Assembly (NCBI GenBank): GCA_050693895.1
Contig: JBOGWS010000010.1
Span: forward strand, 40,073 to 104,072
Source of the DNA: WHSV01 sp050693895
GTDB taxonomy: Bacteria; Actinomycetota; CADDZG01; WHSQ01
Direction: 5' to 3'
Length of the DNA stretch: 64,000 nucleotides
This document shows positions 44,149 through 52,954 of the stretch, piece after piece. Numbering within the stretch: the stretch's first letter is position 1; every line of letters starts with the position of its first letter. Position numbers and translations under genes: made by a program. The notes beneath the pieces were generated by a model. It saw only the letters and a list, made by a program, of their open reading frames with translations. It had not been told where the DNA came from and made no database searches.

Positions 44149-45981
44149 ATGGGCCTCTTGAAGCCTTTCGAACCGCGTTACCGGCCACGGGGCGCCCCGG
44201 CCGCGGGGACGGTGGGGCTTGCGGTCTTGCTGGTGTGCATGTCGTTGCCGGCGATCGCGAACCCGCAGCAACGAACGCTGATTCCGCCGGTGGACGCGGC
44301 GATAGCCCGCGGCTTCGATCTACCGAAGGGTCAGTTTGGGCCGGGGAACCGAGGATTGGACTACGCCGTGGTCGCCGGTGCCCCGGTGCGCGCTGCGGGA
44401 AGCGGAACGGTGACCTTCGCCGGGCCGGTCGCGGGCACGGTCGCGGTCACGTTGGACCATGAGGGTGGTCTCGAAACGACGTACACGGGGATGCGCGAGC
44501 TGTACGTCGTTCGCGGAGAAACCATCGACCAAGGCCACTGGCTCGGCGAAACGGATGACCGCTTTCACTTCGGCGTGAAGCTTGACGACATCTACGTCGA
44601 TCCGAAGGGCTACCTGGGCCCGATCGATACCGGCGATGCGATCCATCTCATTCCGGTCACCGACGACTACGAGGGAACCTGGGGCAGCGCCCTCGAGTTC
44701 GCCGTGGGTCACGAGCTCGAGGGACTCGACACGATCGAATGCACGTCGCGCGAGCTTCTCCGATCGGCTCGGTACGAGCGGCCCCCCAACGACAACGTCG
44801 CGATCTCGATCGGTGGAATCAACGAAAACTGGGAGCGCGGTGCACCTGGGAGTGTCAGCGACCTGGCGCCTCGGCTCGGGTACGAAAGGGAGCGGTCGTA
44901 CGTCCTCTCTTACTCCGATGATCCCGACGCCTACGACCGCGCGGATACCTTCGGCGATCTGCGATCGGTCGCCCACCGCCTGGACCGTCTGCTTCAGCGG
45001 ATAGCCGCCGAGTTCCCGGACACCGGGGTGGATCTCCTCGCTCATTCGCAAGGCGGCCTCGTTGCTCGCTACTATCTCGAAACGTCCGGCGCAAGATTGA
45101 ATTCGCGTCGTCCGCATATCGATCACCTCGTCACCTTTTCGGCTCCCCACCAGGGGGCACCGCTGGCCGGCGCGTCCGAAGAGTTGGCGGGTTCTTGGAG
45201 CGGCAAGCTCGCGCTGGACGGACTGAGCCGCGCTCACGACGGACGAGATCCGTGGCCGATCCCCGAGGCGCTCAAGCACTTCAGCCCATCCGTGCCGATT
45301 GCCGACGCTGTTATGTCGTTCGCGACGCGTAAAGCGAGTGAGGTCGTGCCCGACCCCTACGCGCGCTCCATCCAACAGATGAAGCCTGGCTCGCAATTCC
45401 TCACCAACCTCGCTACCGACGATGTCGCTTTCGGGACGCGGGTGCTCGCAATTCAAGATGGTTTCGACATCGTGGTAGCGGCCGATCACGCTCGGTGGCC
45501 GGGCGAGCCGAATCGCGCCGTCGACGGACACCCGGACAAGCTGCTGGGCGGACTCAATCGTCATGGGGGAATCGTGGAAAACCCCGAACCTCTGGCCATG
45601 GCCCACAGCTTCTTGCGGGGAGCGCAGCTTCCGTGTCTCGAGGAGGGCGACCAGGAGGCGTGGAACTCGGGCCGACGCATCGCAACGACCACCGATCTGC
45701 TACCCGATGTCTGGAGGCTTGGAGAGGATGCAGCTCTTTCCATCGCGCTCAAGGGGAAGGGAACCACGGTGAAGGCGGTCGTGCGTGAAGGCTCGACGCT
45801 CTGGCGCCTGCTGCGCGCTCGGGGGCTTCGCGGAGTCACGAGGTACGGCAAGGACAAGGTCACCTACGTCATCCGAAACCCGAGGGAGGTTCTCGAGTGG
45901 CTGGCCGACCAGAGCATCGAGGCGGAGCTTCAGGGCGCGGTCGAGGACATGCTCGAGATCTTGGTGAAGGCTCAGGAGTGA
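44149..45981 (+). CDS. Degenerate LytM (M23) domain fused to an alpha/beta lipase
   Basis: A 610-residue secreted-looking protein with an N-terminal membrane segment. Residues about 45-155 have M23 form (GLDYAVVAGAPVRAAGSGTV), but the first metal His is Asn67 and the first of the HxH pair is Arg138 (DRFHFGV), so catalysis is unlikely. The C-terminal part is an alpha/beta hydrolase with nucleophile LLAHSQGGLVARYY and a FSAPHQGAPLA strand, resembling lipases or phospholipases. Cell-wall anchoring by the inert LytM domain is inferred. It starts at ATG 44149 below a CRP-type site. Confidence 0.85.
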   Translation: MGLLKPFEPRYRPRGAPAAGTVGLAVLLVCMSLPAIANPQQRTLIPPVDAAIARGFDLPKGQFGPGNRGLDYAVVAGAPVRAAGSGTVTFAGPVAGTVAVTLDHEGGLETTYTGMRELYVVRGETIDQGHWLGETDDRFHFGVKLDDIYVDPKGYLGPIDTGDAIHLIPVTDDYEGTWGSALEFAVGHELEGLDTIECTSRELLRSARYERPPNDNVAISIGGINENWERGAPGSVSDLAPRLGYERERSYVLSYSDDPDAYDRADTFGDLRSVAHRLDRLLQRIAAEFPDTGVDLLAHSQGGLVARYYLETSGARLNSRRPHIDHLVTFSAPHQGAPLAGASEELAGSWSGKLALDGLSRAHDGRDPWPIPEALKHFSPSVPIADAVMSFATRKASEVVPDPYARSIQQMKPGSQFLTNLATDDVAFGTRVLAIQDGFDIVVAADHARWPGEPNRAVDGHPDKLLGGLNRHGGIVENPEPLAMAHSFLRGAQLPCLEEGDQEAWNSGRRIATTTDLLPDVWRLGEDAALSIALKGKGTTVKAVVREGSTLWRLLRARGLRGVTRYGKDKVTYVIRNPREVLEWLADQSIEAELQGAVEDMLEILVKAQE

Positions 45982-46002
45982 AAGGAGCCCGGAGAAAAAA
46001 AG

Positions 46003-46045
46003 GAGCCCCCTCCGTCGGGGGGATGGGCGGAAACGGAGGGGGCTC
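46003..46045 (-). terminator. Strong rho-independent terminator, minus orientation
   Basis: Arms GAGCCCCCTCCGT (46003-46015) and ACGGAGGGGGCTC (46033-46045) form a 13-bp stem with a 17-base loop. Read on the minus strand the stem is followed by CC then a 7-base T-run (complement of the A-run 45995-46001). No minus-strand gene ends just above it; it may still terminate the plus-strand lipase gene. Confidence 0.7.
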
Positions 46046-46086
46046 AGTGGTCCCGGATGGGGGACTTGTTTGTCGCTTGTTCACAT

Positions 46087-46102
46087 TGTGATTCGTTTCA
46101 CA
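46087..46102. promoter_or_regulatory. CRP-type palindrome TGTGA-N6-TCACA
   Basis: TGTGATTCGTTTCACA is a second perfect site in this region; it also overlaps TCACATTGTGA (46081-46091). It lies 145 bases upstream of the YgjP-type gene and about 40 bases above the minus-strand terminator. Confidence 0.5.
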
Positions 46103-46246
46103 TGAATGCGCAAGGCGGCGCAAGGAACAGATAGAGTCCCTTTCGTTGTATTTGAGGCACAACCCAAGGGGGGCCCTCCCAGGGTCATAGGATGCGCGTG
46201 AGTGGAGGGCACCCGAGCGGGTGCCGGAACGTGAGGGAAACGGAAC

Positions 46247-46789
46247 ATGGCCAGCAACCGCCTGCCCTTCGATGCCCCCGGGGCGGAGGGGGAGTTCAGT
46301 CGCATCGAGGTCCGGCGAAGCACCCGGCGCAAGAAGACCATCTCCGCGGAGATCGTTGGTGATGCTCTGGTGGTGTCCATCCCGGCCCGCCTCAGCCGCG
46401 CCGAGGAGCAGGAGTGGGTCGGCAAGATGGCCCTGCGACTGTCCCAGCGCAAGAAGCGAGACCGCCTCAACACCGATGGAGCTTTGGCGGCGCGGGCGCG
46501 GGAGCTGTCGAATCTCTACCTCGGTGGCGTCCGAGTCGATGACATCGCGTGGATCGAGACACAGGTGTCCCGCTGGGGCTACTGTTCTCCGTCGGACTCA
46601 GAGATCCGGCTATCGCTGGCTCTCGCCGACTACCCGACCTGGGTGCGCGACTACGTCATCGTGCACGAGTTGGCCCACATGATCGTGCCAGACCATTCCG
46701 AGCGTTTCTGGAAGCTCGTGAACCGGTATCCCCTGACCGAGCGAGCGCGCGGGTTTCTGATTGCGAAGGGAATGGAGGAAGGAGGTTAA
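46247..46789 (+). CDS. YgjP-type metallopeptidase domain protein
   Basis: A 180-residue protein with the DUF45/YgjP zinc-peptidase motif VIVHELAHMIVPDHSERFW (HExxH and the later His). N-terminal VRRSTRRKKTISAEI is the family beta segment. It may process small proteins; the substrate is unknown. The stop overlaps the convergent rhodanese stop at TTAA (46786-46789). Confidence 0.85.
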   Translation: MASNRLPFDAPGAEGEFSRIEVRRSTRRKKTISAEIVGDALVVSIPARLSRAEEQEWVGKMALRLSQRKKRDRLNTDGALAARARELSNLYLGGVRVDDIAWIETQVSRWGYCSPSDSEIRLSLALADYPTWVRDYVIVHELAHMIVPDHSERFWKLVNRYPLTERARGFLIAKGMEEGG

Positions 46790-47355
46790 CGAGAGCGTGA
46801 GTCCCAGACGACGACCTCGTAACCGAAGCGCTCGAGTATCCCCACCGCAAGCGCCGCGCGCACGCCGTAGCCGCTCGCCACGGTTATCGCCTTTTCGTCG
46901 CCCAACTCGGAGGCGCGCGCCCATAGCCGCTCGACGGGTATGCGCGTAGCGTCCTCGCTCGGTTCGGCCCCCGGATCGCCGACGTCGAGAACGCGACCCT
47001 GAGGTTGATAGACGAGCTCGGTCGACACGGGTGAGCCGCCGGCGGCCGCCCACTGGTTGATGCCGTCGACCACCTGCCCGGGGACGGTGAACCCCTTGCC
47101 CCTCAACGATCCAGCCGAGTGAGCAAGGTCTCCATGTCCCAGATCGAGAAGTACGAGGGGAACGCTGAGTGGCAAGCAGTCCCTCGCCCTCGAAGCCATG
47201 CCGGGCCCGAACTCGTAAAAAAGCGCCAGGGAGCCCGGAATATGCACTTCGAGGTAGGACTCGACGGGCCGGAGGTCGACGAAGGCAGCTCCCCGCTCGA
47301 CGGCGGCCGCGGCTTCCTCGAACGGCAACGTCCGGGCGGAAGGACTTGTCAACAT
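46786..47355 (-). CDS. Tandem rhodanese-like protein lacking catalytic cysteines
   Basis: A 189-residue protein with two rhodanese-like halves: VDLRPVESYLEVHIPGSLAL in the first and RIPVERLWARASELG in the second. The active-site loops read LLDLGHGDLAHS and VASGYGVRAALAVG, without the expected Cys, so sulfur transfer is unlikely. A binding or regulatory role is inferred. ATG at 47355. Confidence 0.75.
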   Translation of the reverse strand: MLTSPSARTLPFEEAAAAVERGAAFVDLRPVESYLEVHIPGSLALFYEFGPGMASRARDCLPLSVPLVLLDLGHGDLAHSAGSLRGKGFTVPGQVVDGINQWAAAGGSPVSTELVYQPQGRVLDVGDPGAEPSEDATRIPVERLWARASELGDEKAITVASGYGVRAALAVGILERFGYEVVVWDSRSR

Positions 47356-47426
47356 GGCTCACACTCATACCAGACGATGCCGCGCCGGCGCACTCGTATC
47401 GACGACGAGGGCCAATACTGGAGTAC

Positions 47427-47960
47427 ATGGGACTACTACTCTTTATCCTGTTACTGGCGATCCCCATCGCCGAGCTGTACGTAATCGTCCAGGTGGGCGA
47501 CCTCATCGGCCTTCCTCTCACATTGCTGTTACTGATCGGAGTCTCTGTGCTCGGCACGGTCCTGCTCAAGAGAGAGGGCAGTGCGACGTACTTCAAGGCG
47601 CGCGACGTCCTCGCGCGCGGTGGGGTCCCCAGCAAGGAGTTGACCGACGGGTTCCTCATACTTCTCGGTGGGGCGCTGTTGCTCACGCCCGGGTTCCTCA
47701 CCGACATCGTGGGTTTGGTGCTGATTCTGCCGTTCACGCGCGCTCCGCTGAAGCGCTTCTTCACGACGGTGATCTTCGCGAAGCTCGCGAGGCGCAATCC
47801 GACGATGGCGGGTGGTGTCTACACGGCCAGGGTCGTACGGGAGAGACGCGCTGGGTCGGAGAAGAGCCGAACTTCCCCTAGTGGGACTTCTTCTCCTCCT
47901 CGGATCGCTCAACCGGAGCATCGGGTGGAGGGCGACGACGGTTCTCCGGATAGGGAATGA
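47427..47960 (+). CDS. FxsA family membrane protein
   Basis: About 177 residues with the FxsA pattern: LLLFILLLAIPIAELYVIV, then LTLLLLIGVSVLGTVLL and a central LLTPGFLTDIVGLVLILP. Three or so membrane helices are followed by a basic hydrophilic tail. FxsA relates to phage exclusion in E. coli but its role elsewhere is unclear. The tail overlaps the convergent neighbour by 83 bases. Confidence 0.8.
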   Translation: MGLLLFILLLAIPIAELYVIVQVGDLIGLPLTLLLLIGVSVLGTVLLKREGSATYFKARDVLARGGVPSKELTDGFLILLGGALLLTPGFLTDIVGLVLILPFTRAPLKRFFTTVIFAKLARRNPTMAGGVYTARVVRERRAGSEKSRTSPSGTSSPPRIAQPEHRVEGDDGSPDRE

Positions 47961-48267
47961 CAGGGCCGACCTGACCCTGTTCGGGGTACGCGGCGGAGGC
48001 GTACTCCTGTTCGGGCTTCTGGTAGGCGTTCATGCGCACGCGGGTCATCTCCGGGAACTCGCCCTCATGGACGGCCGTGACCCCTAGACCCTTCGCCTTT
48101 GCGGTGCACTCCTCGACCGAGTGGTAGACCCAGCGGTCCCACCGACCGTCCGCGTCGACCAGGACCAACTGAGCGTCACCCGCACCGATACGGATGACGA
48201 TTGCCTCCACGCCCTCGACGGTCTCACCGACGAAGTCCTCCGGCACCGACACTCGCTTTTCCTTCAT
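47878..48267 (-). CDS. Uncharacterised 129-residue protein
   Basis: Starts MKEKRVSVPEDFVGETVEGV and ends in a Pro/Arg-rich tail, with a WDRWVYHSVEECTAKAKGLG core. No domain was recognised. Its ATG overlaps the upstream SDR stop (TAATG), so the two are probably cotranslated. A longer open frame running into the SDR gene is not likely. It overlaps the FxsA gene by 83 bases. Confidence 0.65.
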   Translation of the reverse strand: MKEKRVSVPEDFVGETVEGVEAIVIRIGAGDAQLVLVDADGRWDRWVYHSVEECTAKAKGLGVTAVHEGEFPEMTRVRMNAYQKPEQEYASAAYPEQGQVGPVIPYPENRRRPPPDAPVERSEEEKKSH

Positions 48268-49046
48268 TAGATGACCAGCCCGCCGTCGACGCACAGCACC
48301 TGTCCGGTGATGTAGTCCGACTCCCGGCTGGCGAAAAAGACGAAACTCGGAGCGATCTCCTCTGGCAGGCCGTACCGGCCCAGCGCGAAGCGTGCGAGTC
48401 GTGGTTTGGCGGCCTCTGGATCCTCGACGAGCGGTTCGGTCATAGCCGTAAGCGCTGCCGGGGCGATCGCGTTGACGTTGATGTTGAGCCGGCCCGTTTC
48501 CTTCGCCCAAGTCTTGGTCAAACCGACGATCCCCATCTTGGCCGCGGCATAGTTTGCTTGACCGACCGCTCCCATGAGCCCCGAGGCGGAGGTCACGTTG
48601 ATGATCTTGCGATGCTGCGGCGTGCCGGCTTCCGCCTCCTTCTTGGCGAGTGGCCTCCAGTGCTGTAGGGCCGCACGCCCACATGCCCACGTCCCCTTGA
48701 GGTGAACCTTGATGACCAGGTCGAAGTCCTCCTCGGTCATCGTGTGAGTCATCTTGTCTCGCAACAGGCCTGCGTTGTTAACGAGCACGTCGAGGCGGCC
48801 GAACGATTCGAGCGCGCTCTTGACCACGCTCTGAGCGGCCTCGACCGTTCCAATCGATTCGAGGTTTGTGACGGCTTGGCCCCCGGCGCCCTCGATCTCG
48901 GCCACGGCCGCCTCGGCGGATTGCCGGTTCATGTCGTTGACGACCACCTGCGCGCCCTCCGAGGCGAAGGCCTTGGCGATGGCTAGACCGATGCCCCCTC
49001 CCGCCCCCGTGACGATGCACGCTTTCCCTTCGAGTCTGTTGGTCAT
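48267..49046 (-). CDS. FabG-like SDR (3-oxoacyl-ACP reductase type)
   Basis: About 259 residues with GAGGGIGLAIAKAFASEGA, NNAG, YAAAKMG and a VLCVDGG ending. The FabG-style length and motifs suggest oxoacyl or alcohol reduction; the substrate is not assigned. ATG at 49046 (MTNRLEG); an in-frame ATG at 49055 is also possible. Coupled to the small protein downstream. Confidence 0.85.
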   Translation of the reverse strand: MTNRLEGKACIVTGAGGGIGLAIAKAFASEGAQVVVNDMNRQSAEAAVAEIEGAGGQAVTNLESIGTVEAAQSVVKSALESFGRLDVLVNNAGLLRDKMTHTMTEEDFDLVIKVHLKGTWACGRAALQHWRPLAKKEAEAGTPQHRKIINVTSASGLMGAVGQANYAAAKMGIVGLTKTWAKETGRLNINVNAIAPAALTAMTEPLVEDPEAAKPRLARFALGRYGLPEEIAPSFVFFASRESDYITGQVLCVDGGLVI

Positions 49047-49093
49047 GGCGGGCATCTTAATGGGCAGCGCACTTAGCCCCTTAAGATTGACCG

Positions 49094-49573
49094 ATGGCCG
49101 ATGAGAAGAAGAAGGTTCCACTGACCAAGGCGGCCCTCGAGCGAGTGACCGAGGAGCTTGCGAACAGAGAGGACGTCAAACGCCCGGAGATCGTCGAAGC
49201 GATCGCGACAGCGCGCGCCCACGGAGACCTGAGCGAGAACGCGGAGTACCACGCCGCGCGCGAGCAGCAGGGGTTCAACGAGAGCGAGATCCGAAGGCTG
49301 CGATCGATGCTCGAGAACGCAGAGGTCATCCAGACGAGCGACGACGATGTGGTTGGCCCCGGCAAGCTGGTATCGCTTCGCTATCAGGGTGACGATGAAA
49401 TCGAGACGTATTTGCTCGGGCTCCAGGAAGAGAAGGGCGGGGAGCACGACATCCTGACCCCGGAGTCTCCGCTCGGTCGAGCGCTTATCGGCCGGTCGGT
49501 AGGCGAGACCGTCGTCGCCCAGGTTCCCGCCGGCGAACTCAAGGTCGAGGTCGTCGAAGTCAAGCCCGCTTGA
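49094..49573 (+). CDS. greA: Transcription elongation factor GreA
   Basis: A 159-residue Gre factor. The N-terminal coiled-coil contains LSENAEYHAAREQQGFNE with the acidic-tip residues, and the C-terminal domain ends PLGRALIGRSVGETVVAQVPAG. It rescues arrested RNA polymerase by stimulating transcript cleavage. Confidence 0.95.
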   Translation: MADEKKKVPLTKAALERVTEELANREDVKRPEIVEAIATARAHGDLSENAEYHAAREQQGFNESEIRRLRSMLENAEVIQTSDDDVVGPGKLVSLRYQGDDEIETYLLGLQEEKGGEHDILTPESPLGRALIGRSVGETVVAQVPAGELKVEVVEVKPA

Positions 49574-49582
49574 TTCGCGTGA

Positions 49583-50662
49583 TCATCGGATCCTGCGGCC
49601 GCGTCGCCAGACCATTCCAACCTGCGTGAGCTCCACCGGCTCGCCGCCCGGCGCCCACAGCACGGCCGCGACGTCCGCGTAGAGTCCCGGTTCGAGCATG
49701 CCGCGATCGGTCAGCCCGAGATGGTCGGCCGCTCGCGTCGTTGCGGACGCCACTATGTCGGTGGCGCCAACCCCGGCGCGCGCAAGCGCATCCACCTCTC
49801 GGGGGTCGATTCCGGGGCGTGGACCCACGTTGCCCAGGTCGGTCCCGTAGACGAATCGACCTCCGGCGTCCAGGAAGGCGCGCAGGTTATCTACAGCGAT
49901 CGCTTGGTCGTGGTCGAAAAAGCAGGACAGCGTCGGCACGACCGTCATCGACTGGTTCACCATCCGCTTCAGTGTGGTGGGCGGGATCGATTCGGGACTC
50001 ATGAGCATGTGCGCCAACTCGTCCATGCCTGCTTCGAGCGCTTTCTGCAATTCGCTCAGCCCGTGGACGTGACCGGTCACGGACAGACCGCGCGCGTGGG
50101 CCGCCTCGACGATCGCTTCGAGAGTCGCCGCATCGAGTGTCGGGCCCGCCATCGAGTTCAGGGCCACCTTGATGATGCACGCACCTGATTCCGCCTGTTC
50201 GTCGACAGCCTGTCGCGCTTCGGCCGCGGAGCGCACGGCTCTCCCCGTGTCCTCTGGAGCCCACGTGGCTCGCAGCGGGTAGCCGTTCGGCACCGTGAGC
50301 ATCTGACCGGCAGCCAGAATCTCTGGTCCTCGATAGCTCGCACTTGTGGACTCCGCCGACATGGTCCAGATCTCCGCAGGCGGCCAAGCGAGGTCTCGCA
50401 CGGTCGTCACGCCTCCTCTGAGAACCTCGATTGGCTCGGCGAAACCGATGTGAACGTGAGAGTCGATAAACCCAGGTATCAGCGCGAAGCCCGTCGCGTC
50501 GACGATCGCAGCGCCGGCGGGCGTCTCGATGTCGGAGGCGGCTCCAACAGCGAGGATGCACCCATCTCTGATAACTAACGTGGCCTCTTCAACAGGCTCG
50601 AGATCTGGACCGACCAGAGCGCGCGCGCCGGTGATTACGGTGGTGACCTCGGACTCCTCCAT
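49583..50662 (-). CDS. Amidohydrolase family protein
   Basis: A 359-residue TIM-barrel metal-dependent hydrolase with GFIDSHVHIGF (HxH metal motif), a later GHVHGLSE and the Asp segment FVYGTDLGNVGPRPG. It may act on a cyclic amide or related compound; substrate unknown. ATG at 50662, divergent from the GMC gene. Confidence 0.85.
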   Translation of the reverse strand: MEESEVTTVITGARALVGPDLEPVEEATLVIRDGCILAVGAASDIETPAGAAIVDATGFALIPGFIDSHVHIGFAEPIEVLRGGVTTVRDLAWPPAEIWTMSAESTSASYRGPEILAAGQMLTVPNGYPLRATWAPEDTGRAVRSAAEARQAVDEQAESGACIIKVALNSMAGPTLDAATLEAIVEAAHARGLSVTGHVHGLSELQKALEAGMDELAHMLMSPESIPPTTLKRMVNQSMTVVPTLSCFFDHDQAIAVDNLRAFLDAGGRFVYGTDLGNVGPRPGIDPREVDALARAGVGATDIVASATTRAADHLGLTDRGMLEPGLYADVAAVLWAPGGEPVELTQVGMVWRRGRRIR

Positions 50663-50694
50663 TCGATAGAGCGTAAGTGCGGTACAAACTCACC

Positions 50695-52617
50695 ATGACT
50701 ACGAGCGTCGGCATGACACGCTCAGAGCACGCGGTCCTTGCGGCCCTCGCCAGAGGGGCGCTTGCCGACGACTACGAACCAGGCGTGCCCGCCCGGATGA
50801 TGGCGTCGATACGCAGCGTTGCTTCCCAGTCCGAGCGCACTCAACTCCTCGGGGCCTTGCGAGCCCTCGGCACACGAGCCGGTGCCCTGGCTCTCACAGG
50901 CAGGCCGGTGCCCGTCTCGTGGCTTGCTCCCGGCGAGGCTGAAGCGGTGCTGCAGAGACTCATCGACAGCAGGTTTGGCGCGCGCCGAAGATTGGGCAGT
51001 GCACTCTCGTCACTGGCCGGACAGGTTCTTTACGGATACGAGGGGCCCATCTGGAAGACGCTCGGATACCCAGGCCCGCTGGGCGAGGCCCCGAAAGTGG
51101 CGAAGATGCTCGAACCACTGGTCGTCACCTCCAACGAAACGCTGTCGTGCGACGTCGTCGTGGTGGGATCGGGTGCGGGCGGGGGCTGCGTCGCGGCGGG
51201 GCTCGCGCAGGCCGGGCTCGACGTCATCGTCGTCGAGAAGGGGGGTTATCGAAACGAGAGTGACTTTCACCACCACGAGATTGCCGCGCTGCGCGAGATG
51301 TATCTCTACGGAGCGACCTTGACCACGAGTGATCTGGGTGTCCTGATCCTTGCCGGCTCGACGCTCGGCGGCGGGACGGTGGTCAACTACGCAACCTCGT
51401 TCAAGACGCCACCGGACGTTCTCGAACAGTGGCGCGAGGTCTCGGGTGTAGAGGCCTTCGCGTCGGGTGAGTTCGACGAGCATCTCGATGCCGCGGCCGA
51501 GCGCATCGGCGTCAACACCGACTCATCCGCGGCGGGCAAGAGAGACGAGATCGTCGAGGTTGGCCTCAAGCAACTCGGGTGGCACGTCGACATGATGCCG
51601 CGCGCGGTACGCGGATGTACCCAGGACGAGAATTGCGGTTACTGCGGTTTCGGTTGTCGCATTGGGGCCAAGCAGTCCACCATGCTTGTCTACCTGCAGG
51701 ATGCGTTCGATGCGGGCGCACGCCTGATCGTTGGGGCCGACATCGATCGAGTCACGATCTCCGATGGACGCGCCGCCGGTGTGGTTGGTTCGGTCGGACC
51801 TCACCGGCTCACCGTGAATGCGCGCGCGGTCATCTCCGCGGCCGGCGCGATCGAAACGCCTGCGCTCCTGCTGCGTTCTAAGCTTGGTGGCCAAGTCGGG
51901 CACAACCTGCACCTTCACCCGGGGACCGCAGCGTGGGGGATATTCGACGAGGACGTCCACATGTGGGAGGGGACGTCGCAGGCGCGCTACTCGAACGAAT
52001 TTCGTCACTGGGACGGTGGATGGGGGCCCATTCTCGAGACGGTGCCCGTGCACCCGGGGTCGTGGTCGATGGCGATGAGCTGGCGCTCGGCGGCTCACCA
52101 TCGCGCCCTGATGACGCACTTCGCCCAGGCGGGCTTCTGCGCCGCCCTGCCGCGCGACTCCACCTCCGGCCGCGTACGGATAGGGCGCGACGGACGCCCG
52201 ACGGTCGACTATCGCCTGAGCGATGACGACGAACGCCGCATCGGCGATGGAGTTGCCCAGGCGGGCCGCGTGATCGAGGCCGCGGGGGCGCGCAAGGTCT
52301 ACTCTATGCACAAGCAGGCGCCGTCGTACGTGCCTGGAGTTCCGGGTGCATACGACAAATGGGTGCAGGAGACGAAGCAACTCGGTTATGCACACGGAGC
52401 GGCCACACTGGCGTCCTACCACCAGATGGGTTCGTGCCGGATGGGAACCGATCCCTCAAGCTCCGCGATCGATGCCCACAACGAGACACACGAGGTGAAG
52501 AATCTGTTCGTCGTGGACGCATCTGCGTTTCCCACGGCGTCCGGCGTAAACCCGATGCTGACGGTTTACGGCATCGCACACCGCGCCGCCATCAAGATCG
52601 CAGAACGACTGGCTTAA
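50695..52617 (+). CDS. GMC-family FAD oxidoreductase
   Basis: About 640 residues. FAD binding shows VVVGSGAGGGCVAAGLAQAG, and the C-terminus has VDASAFPTASGVNPMLTVYG, with an extended N-terminal region of about 150 residues as in long-chain alcohol oxidases. The CGYCGFGC segment is Cys-rich. It probably oxidises a long-chain or sterol-like alcohol. The ATG at 50695 is preferred; a GTG at 50677 is also in frame. Confidence 0.85.
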   Translation: MTTSVGMTRSEHAVLAALARGALADDYEPGVPARMMASIRSVASQSERTQLLGALRALGTRAGALALTGRPVPVSWLAPGEAEAVLQRLIDSRFGARRRLGSALSSLAGQVLYGYEGPIWKTLGYPGPLGEAPKVAKMLEPLVVTSNETLSCDVVVVGSGAGGGCVAAGLAQAGLDVIVVEKGGYRNESDFHHHEIAALREMYLYGATLTTSDLGVLILAGSTLGGGTVVNYATSFKTPPDVLEQWREVSGVEAFASGEFDEHLDAAAERIGVNTDSSAAGKRDEIVEVGLKQLGWHVDMMPRAVRGCTQDENCGYCGFGCRIGAKQSTMLVYLQDAFDAGARLIVGADIDRVTISDGRAAGVVGSVGPHRLTVNARAVISAAGAIETPALLLRSKLGGQVGHNLHLHPGTAAWGIFDEDVHMWEGTSQARYSNEFRHWDGGWGPILETVPVHPGSWSMAMSWRSAAHHRALMTHFAQAGFCAALPRDSTSGRVRIGRDGRPTVDYRLSDDDERRIGDGVAQAGRVIEAAGARKVYSMHKQAPSYVPGVPGAYDKWVQETKQLGYAHGAATLASYHQMGSCRMGTDPSSSAIDAHNETHEVKNLFVVDASAFPTASGVNPMLTVYGIAHRAAIKIAERLA

Positions 52618-52643
52618 CCTGGAGAAGAAGGAGAGGAGAGAAC

Positions 52644-52856
52644 ATGCCGAAGACTTTCCGCATCGGAGACTCGGTCGAGTGGAATGGCCCCCGGGGCAGA
52701 GTGAGAGGCAAGATCAAGAGGAGGCTAACCGCGCGCACCAAGATCAAGGAGCGCGACGTCGATGCTTCCGAGGAGGACCCGCAATACCTGGTCGCCAGCG
52801 ACGAGACCGGCGAGGAGGCCGCCTACAAGCCGGATTCCCTCGACAAGGTCGAGTAA
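52644..52856 (+). CDS. DUF2945/hypervirulence-associated TUDOR-like small protein
   Basis: A 70-residue protein with FRIGDSVEWNGPRGRVRGKI, the Gly-rich start of the DUF2945 family, then basic and acidic stretches. Function unknown. A GAGGAGAG site precedes the ATG; it begins 26 bases after the GMC gene on the same strand. Confidence 0.75.
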   Translation: MPKTFRIGDSVEWNGPRGRVRGKIKRRLTARTKIKERDVDASEEDPQYLVASDETGEEAAYKPDSLDKVE

Positions 52857-52954
52857 GCGCCCCACGAAGGAGCCCTTCGAGTGCACTTCCCTTCCAGGAA
52901 GTAATCTCGCCTCTTCCGGCGATCGTTGGGTCGATGGCCGTATAAGGAGAGGCG

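Noticed and set aside
44320..45606. Long minus-strand open frame opposite the LytM-lipase gene
   Set aside because: The opposite strand has clear domains and a CRP-type site before its start; this frame has none.
48268..48690. Upstream extension of the 129-residue protein frame
   Set aside because: It runs antiparallel in frame through the FabG-like SDR gene and lacks family-like sequence; the ATG at 48267 with the TAATG overlap is better.
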